Shown here: piece after piece, positions 16,319 to 18,159 of the stretch
How positions within the stretch are numbered: the stretch's first letter is position 1
Layout of the letters: each line of letters starts with the position of its first letter
Notes under the pieces: model-generated
What the model was told of the DNA's origin: nothing
Database searches by the model: none
The model's input: the letters and a program-made list of their open reading frames with translations, nothing else
Assembly (NCBI GenBank): GCA_937944075.1
Contig: CALDZZ010000204.1
Location: forward strand, 1 to 18,159
Direction: 5' to 3'
Length of the DNA stretch: 18,159 nt
Source of the DNA: an uncultured Rhizobiaceae group bacterium
GTDB taxonomy: Bacteria > Pseudomonadota > Alphaproteobacteria > Rhizobiales > Rhizobiaceae
Program-made: the position numbers and the translations under genes

Positions 16319-16339
16319 ATTTAGTAATCTTGTTGCGCT

Positions 16340-16747
16340 TTAGTACGCCTTGTCGATAAGTGCCTGAATGTCACTTGTGCTGGTGCCGGCTACAACGCGG
16401 CCAACTTCCTTGCCATTCTTGAACATGATGAGCGTTGAGCGGCGCGGCACATTGTATTTTCCAATCAACGGGCTTGTGCGATTTTCGTCCCAATCAACTG
16501 CGAGCATCGTCATGCTGGCGTAAGGCTCGCCTTGAGCTCGAAGTGCGTTGATAACACGCTTTTGACGGTCGCAAGTGGAGCACCATCTTGCATGCACGCC
16601 CATCAAAAATGTTTTTCCTGAAGCCAGAAACTGGTCAAAGGTTTCGTTTGTGTACGGCACGGTATTGGCAAATGCAGCATGTGGCAGGGTTGCTGCAATC
16701 ATGCCTATTGCTGTGCTTGCAAGAAATTTTCTGCGTGTAATGTTCAT
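16340..16747 (-). CDS. Tat-exported periplasmic thioredoxin-like protein
   Basis: The 135-residue precursor starts with a twin-arginine signal: TRRKFLAS at residues 4-11, a hydrophobic stretch, and a likely cleavage after AFA at residue 27. The mature part is a thioredoxin fold with the redox motif Trp55-Cys-Ser-Thr-Cys59. Where thioredoxins have the conserved cis-proline (IPT) this protein reads RRSTLIMF, so Ser replaces Pro; I believe related rhizobial proteins share this. It follows ccdA by 42 bp on the same strand. CcdA-type proteins pass electrons from cytosolic thioredoxin to periplasmic thiol proteins, so this protein is probably the receiver and reduces disulfides outside the membrane, for cytochrome c maturation or oxidative repair. 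AAAGGAG lies six to seven bases before the ATG. Confidence 0.9.
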   Translation of the reverse strand: MNITRRKFLASTAIGMIAATLPHAAFANTVPYTNETFDQFLASGKTFLMGVHARWCSTCDRQKRVINALRAQGEPYASMTMLAVDWDENRTSPLIGKYNVPRRSTLIMFKNGKEVGRVVAGTSTSDIQALIDKAY

Positions 16748-16789
16748 GAGTTTCTCCTTTGAGTTCAGAACTGAATGAAACTGTTTCTA

Positions 16790-17503
16790 TTAAAAGGCTA
16801 TGGATAAATCCTGGAACCAATAGGGCAGGGTTTCTATGGCCCAGCGTTCAATCACATAATGGAGGCCAAGCAGCAGGAAGACACCAACGAAAATCAGCAG
16901 ACCGCCCATGATGGGGCGGGCCATCTGTGAAAGCGCCTGCATTCTCTCGCGATTGCGCATCAATGCTTCACGAGACAAGGCGCCCAATATCAAAATAACC
17001 GTGCTGACGCCCAACGCGAAGGAAAGCATGATCAGCGCTGCCCACGGCAGGTTGTTACCGGAGGAAGCCAGTGCAATGGCACCGCCCAAGGTTGGGCCGA
17101 TGCACGGGGTCCAGACTGCACCCAGGAGGGCACCTGTTACAAACTGTCCACTCAGGCCTTGCGCTTCATATCCGGCGGTCTTTACCTGCAGACTGTTGCT
17201 TGCGCCCGTGGCTGCAAGGGCAAATCGCTCTCCAAGAGATGGAAGTAACAGAATAAACCCAAAACCGATCATGACAAAACTGGTAACGCGGGAAATGACA
17301 ATGTCATCTATGCCCAATGCCGGCCCGAGCGAAGCAACGAACATGCCAACCACAACAAACGTAGTACACAATCCTGCACACAAATATAAAGTGCCAAGCC
17401 GATGTGTGTTAAGCGCTGTAATCAATATAACGGGCAAAACCGGCAGCACACATGGGTTCAGCAGGGTCAGGAGACCGGCAATATATCCAAATACTATGTC
17501 CAT
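16790..17503 (-). CDS. ccdA: CcdA/DsbD-type thiol electron transporter
   Basis: The product is a 237-residue, six-helix inner-membrane protein of the CcdA family, the membrane core of DsbD without its outer domains. The two redox cysteines are in the classic places: LLNPCVLPVLP at the end of the first helix and WTPCIGPTLGG in the fourth. I chose the ATG at 17503, giving MDIVFGYIAGLLTLLNPC, because it has GGGG four bases upstream and the normal short lead to the first cysteine. The frame extends 96 bases upstream to another ATG, but that leader (MSFCVCDFITKR) is unlike the family. It is paired with the downstream Tat-exported thioredoxin, its probable partner. The gene name is by family, since orthology within the Ccd/Scs group was not tested. 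Confidence 0.88.
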   Translation of the reverse strand: MDIVFGYIAGLLTLLNPCVLPVLPVILITALNTHRLGTLYLCAGLCTTFVVVGMFVASLGPALGIDDIVISRVTSFVMIGFGFILLLPSLGERFALAATGASNSLQVKTAGYEAQGLSGQFVTGALLGAVWTPCIGPTLGGAIALASSGNNLPWAALIMLSFALGVSTVILILGALSREALMRNRERMQALSQMARPIMGGLLIFVGVFLLLGLHYVIERWAIETLPYWFQDLSIAF

Positions 17504-17759
17504 TTTACCCCGTGAGACGATGCTGATTTCCAGTGTTGAACCAGATAAACCAGAACTTTGAATTCTTTTAGTGATAAAGTCACACACGCAGAATGACATT
17601 TAATAACAAAGTGTTGAAGAAGATATCTTGCAGATTGAATCAACTGGCTTCAACAACCACCAATTACAATGATCTGCGTGTAGTTGGGATGGGAGGCGCT
17701 TGAATATATATTGTATAGTCTGCGAAGCAGTTTAAAGCACAGGTTTTGAGTGATAACCT
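17504..17759. other. Intergenic region between alr and ccdA
   Basis: These 256 bases hold no convincing gene. Only short dyads are seen: CTGCGAAGCAG at 17720-17730, AGGTT/AACCT at 17741-17759 next to the alr stop, and GTGA/TCAC at 17571-17583. None has a T-tract that would make it a clear terminator. The ccdA promoter must lie here or further upstream, but I cannot assign it. Confidence 0.4.
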
Positions 17760-18158
17760 TTAACCAATAAAGGATCGCTGGTACCGCCCACCCAGCGACG
17801 TCAGCAATTCATAGCCAATTGTACCACATGCCCTTGCTGCATCATCGACTGCGATGTTTTTGCCGAATAGCTCTACCCATTTAGCCTCTTGCAAAATCTG
17901 GTCTGGCACGTCGGTTACGTCGACGGTGATCAGGTCCATGGAGACGCGGCCGAGGATGGGGCATAGGTGGCCTTCCAGCCAGACGTTTCCGCCTTCCGGT
18001 TTTGCATTGCGCAAAGGAACGCCAGCCCCGGACAGGGCACGGTGGAAACCGTCTGCATAGCCACCTGATATGGTGGCAATTTTGGTGGGGCGTTTAAGTG
18101 TTGCTTCTGCGCCATAGCCAACTTTTTCGCCTTGTTTTGCGTGGCGAATTTGTAGGAT
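17760..18158 (-). CDS. alr: Alanine racemase, C-terminal part only
   Basis: The frame is open to the right edge of the window, so the start codon and the PLP-lysine domain lie outside; an internal ATG at 18014 is not the start. The 132 visible residues cover the C-terminal beta domain. They include VGYG, whose Tyr is the second catalytic base, then SGGYADGFHRALSG, GRVSMDLITVDVTDVP, which contributes to the active site of the partner subunit, and the ending GTIGYELLTSLGGRYQR. The enzyme makes D-alanine for peptidoglycan. An alr-radA-cvpA-purF order is familiar in this order of bacteria; here a ccdA-thioredoxin pair lies between alr and radA. Confidence 0.95.
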   Translation of the reverse strand: MLQIRHAKQGEKVGYGAEATLKRPTKIATISGGYADGFHRALSGAGVPLRNAKPEGGNVWLEGHLCPILGRVSMDLITVDVTDVPDQILQEAKWVELFGKNIAVDDAARACGTIGYELLTSLGGRYQRSFIG

Positions 18159-18159
18159 G

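Noticed and set aside
17504..17599. ATG at 17599 as the ccdA start
   Set aside because: The extra 32 residues are unlike CcdA proteins, and the ATG at 17503 has GGGG at the right distance.

Overview
The window looks like a chromosomal segment of an alphaproteobacterium, most likely of the order Hyphomicrobiales (Rhizobiales), with a moderate rather than high G+C content by eye (not computed). The evidence is the gene content and order. On the left is the LysM protein / Atm1-type ABC exporter / psd / pssA block. On the right is the alr / radA / cvpA / purF / short-chain dehydrogenase block. I recall both as typical of this order. PurF is of the [4Fe-4S] type, and the radA upstream region carries a GTTC-N7-GTTC element of the alphaproteobacterial SOS-box type. 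No rRNA, tRNA, CRISPR array, insertion sequence or prophage gene was seen. The species cannot be named from sequence alone.

Left block, plus strand, 1-4733: the 3' end of an envelope protein with a C-terminal LysM domain; a small two-helix membrane protein of unknown function on the minus strand; then arsR-atm1-psd-pssA. A cysteine-rich ArsR-type repressor overlaps the Atm1-type ABC exporter by ATGA, which suggests metal- or thiol-responsive control of the exporter. psd and pssA encode the two enzymes that turn CDP-diacylglycerol into phosphatidylserine and then phosphatidylethanolamine.

Middle block, minus strand, 10270 down to 4744: a PadR-type repressor gene with a 27-bp near-palindrome in its upstream region, followed by a membrane fusion protein and a 1247-residue RND efflux permease. 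This is a self-contained regulated efflux operon without its own outer-membrane channel. The permease is longer than usual, with an extra hydrophobic pair, an eight-glycine run and a charged C-terminal tail. It converges on pssA with only 10 bp between the stop codons.

Right block, minus strand, 18158 down to 10378: 3' part of alr (alanine racemase), a ccdA / Tat-exported thioredoxin pair closed by a strong hairpin, then radA (DNA repair), cvpA, purF (purine synthesis), a short-chain dehydrogenase-like protein that has lost two of its catalytic residues, and a free-standing homologue of the acyl-ACP synthetase half of Aas. radA appears to start a new transcription unit, because the hairpin and the SOS-like box both lie just upstream of it.

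The points most worth a second look are the SOS-like box before radA, the SDR lacking catalytic Ser and Lys, the ArsR-Atm1 coupling, the PadR operator candidate and the unusual RND permease architecture. I see no wholly new multi-gene system.
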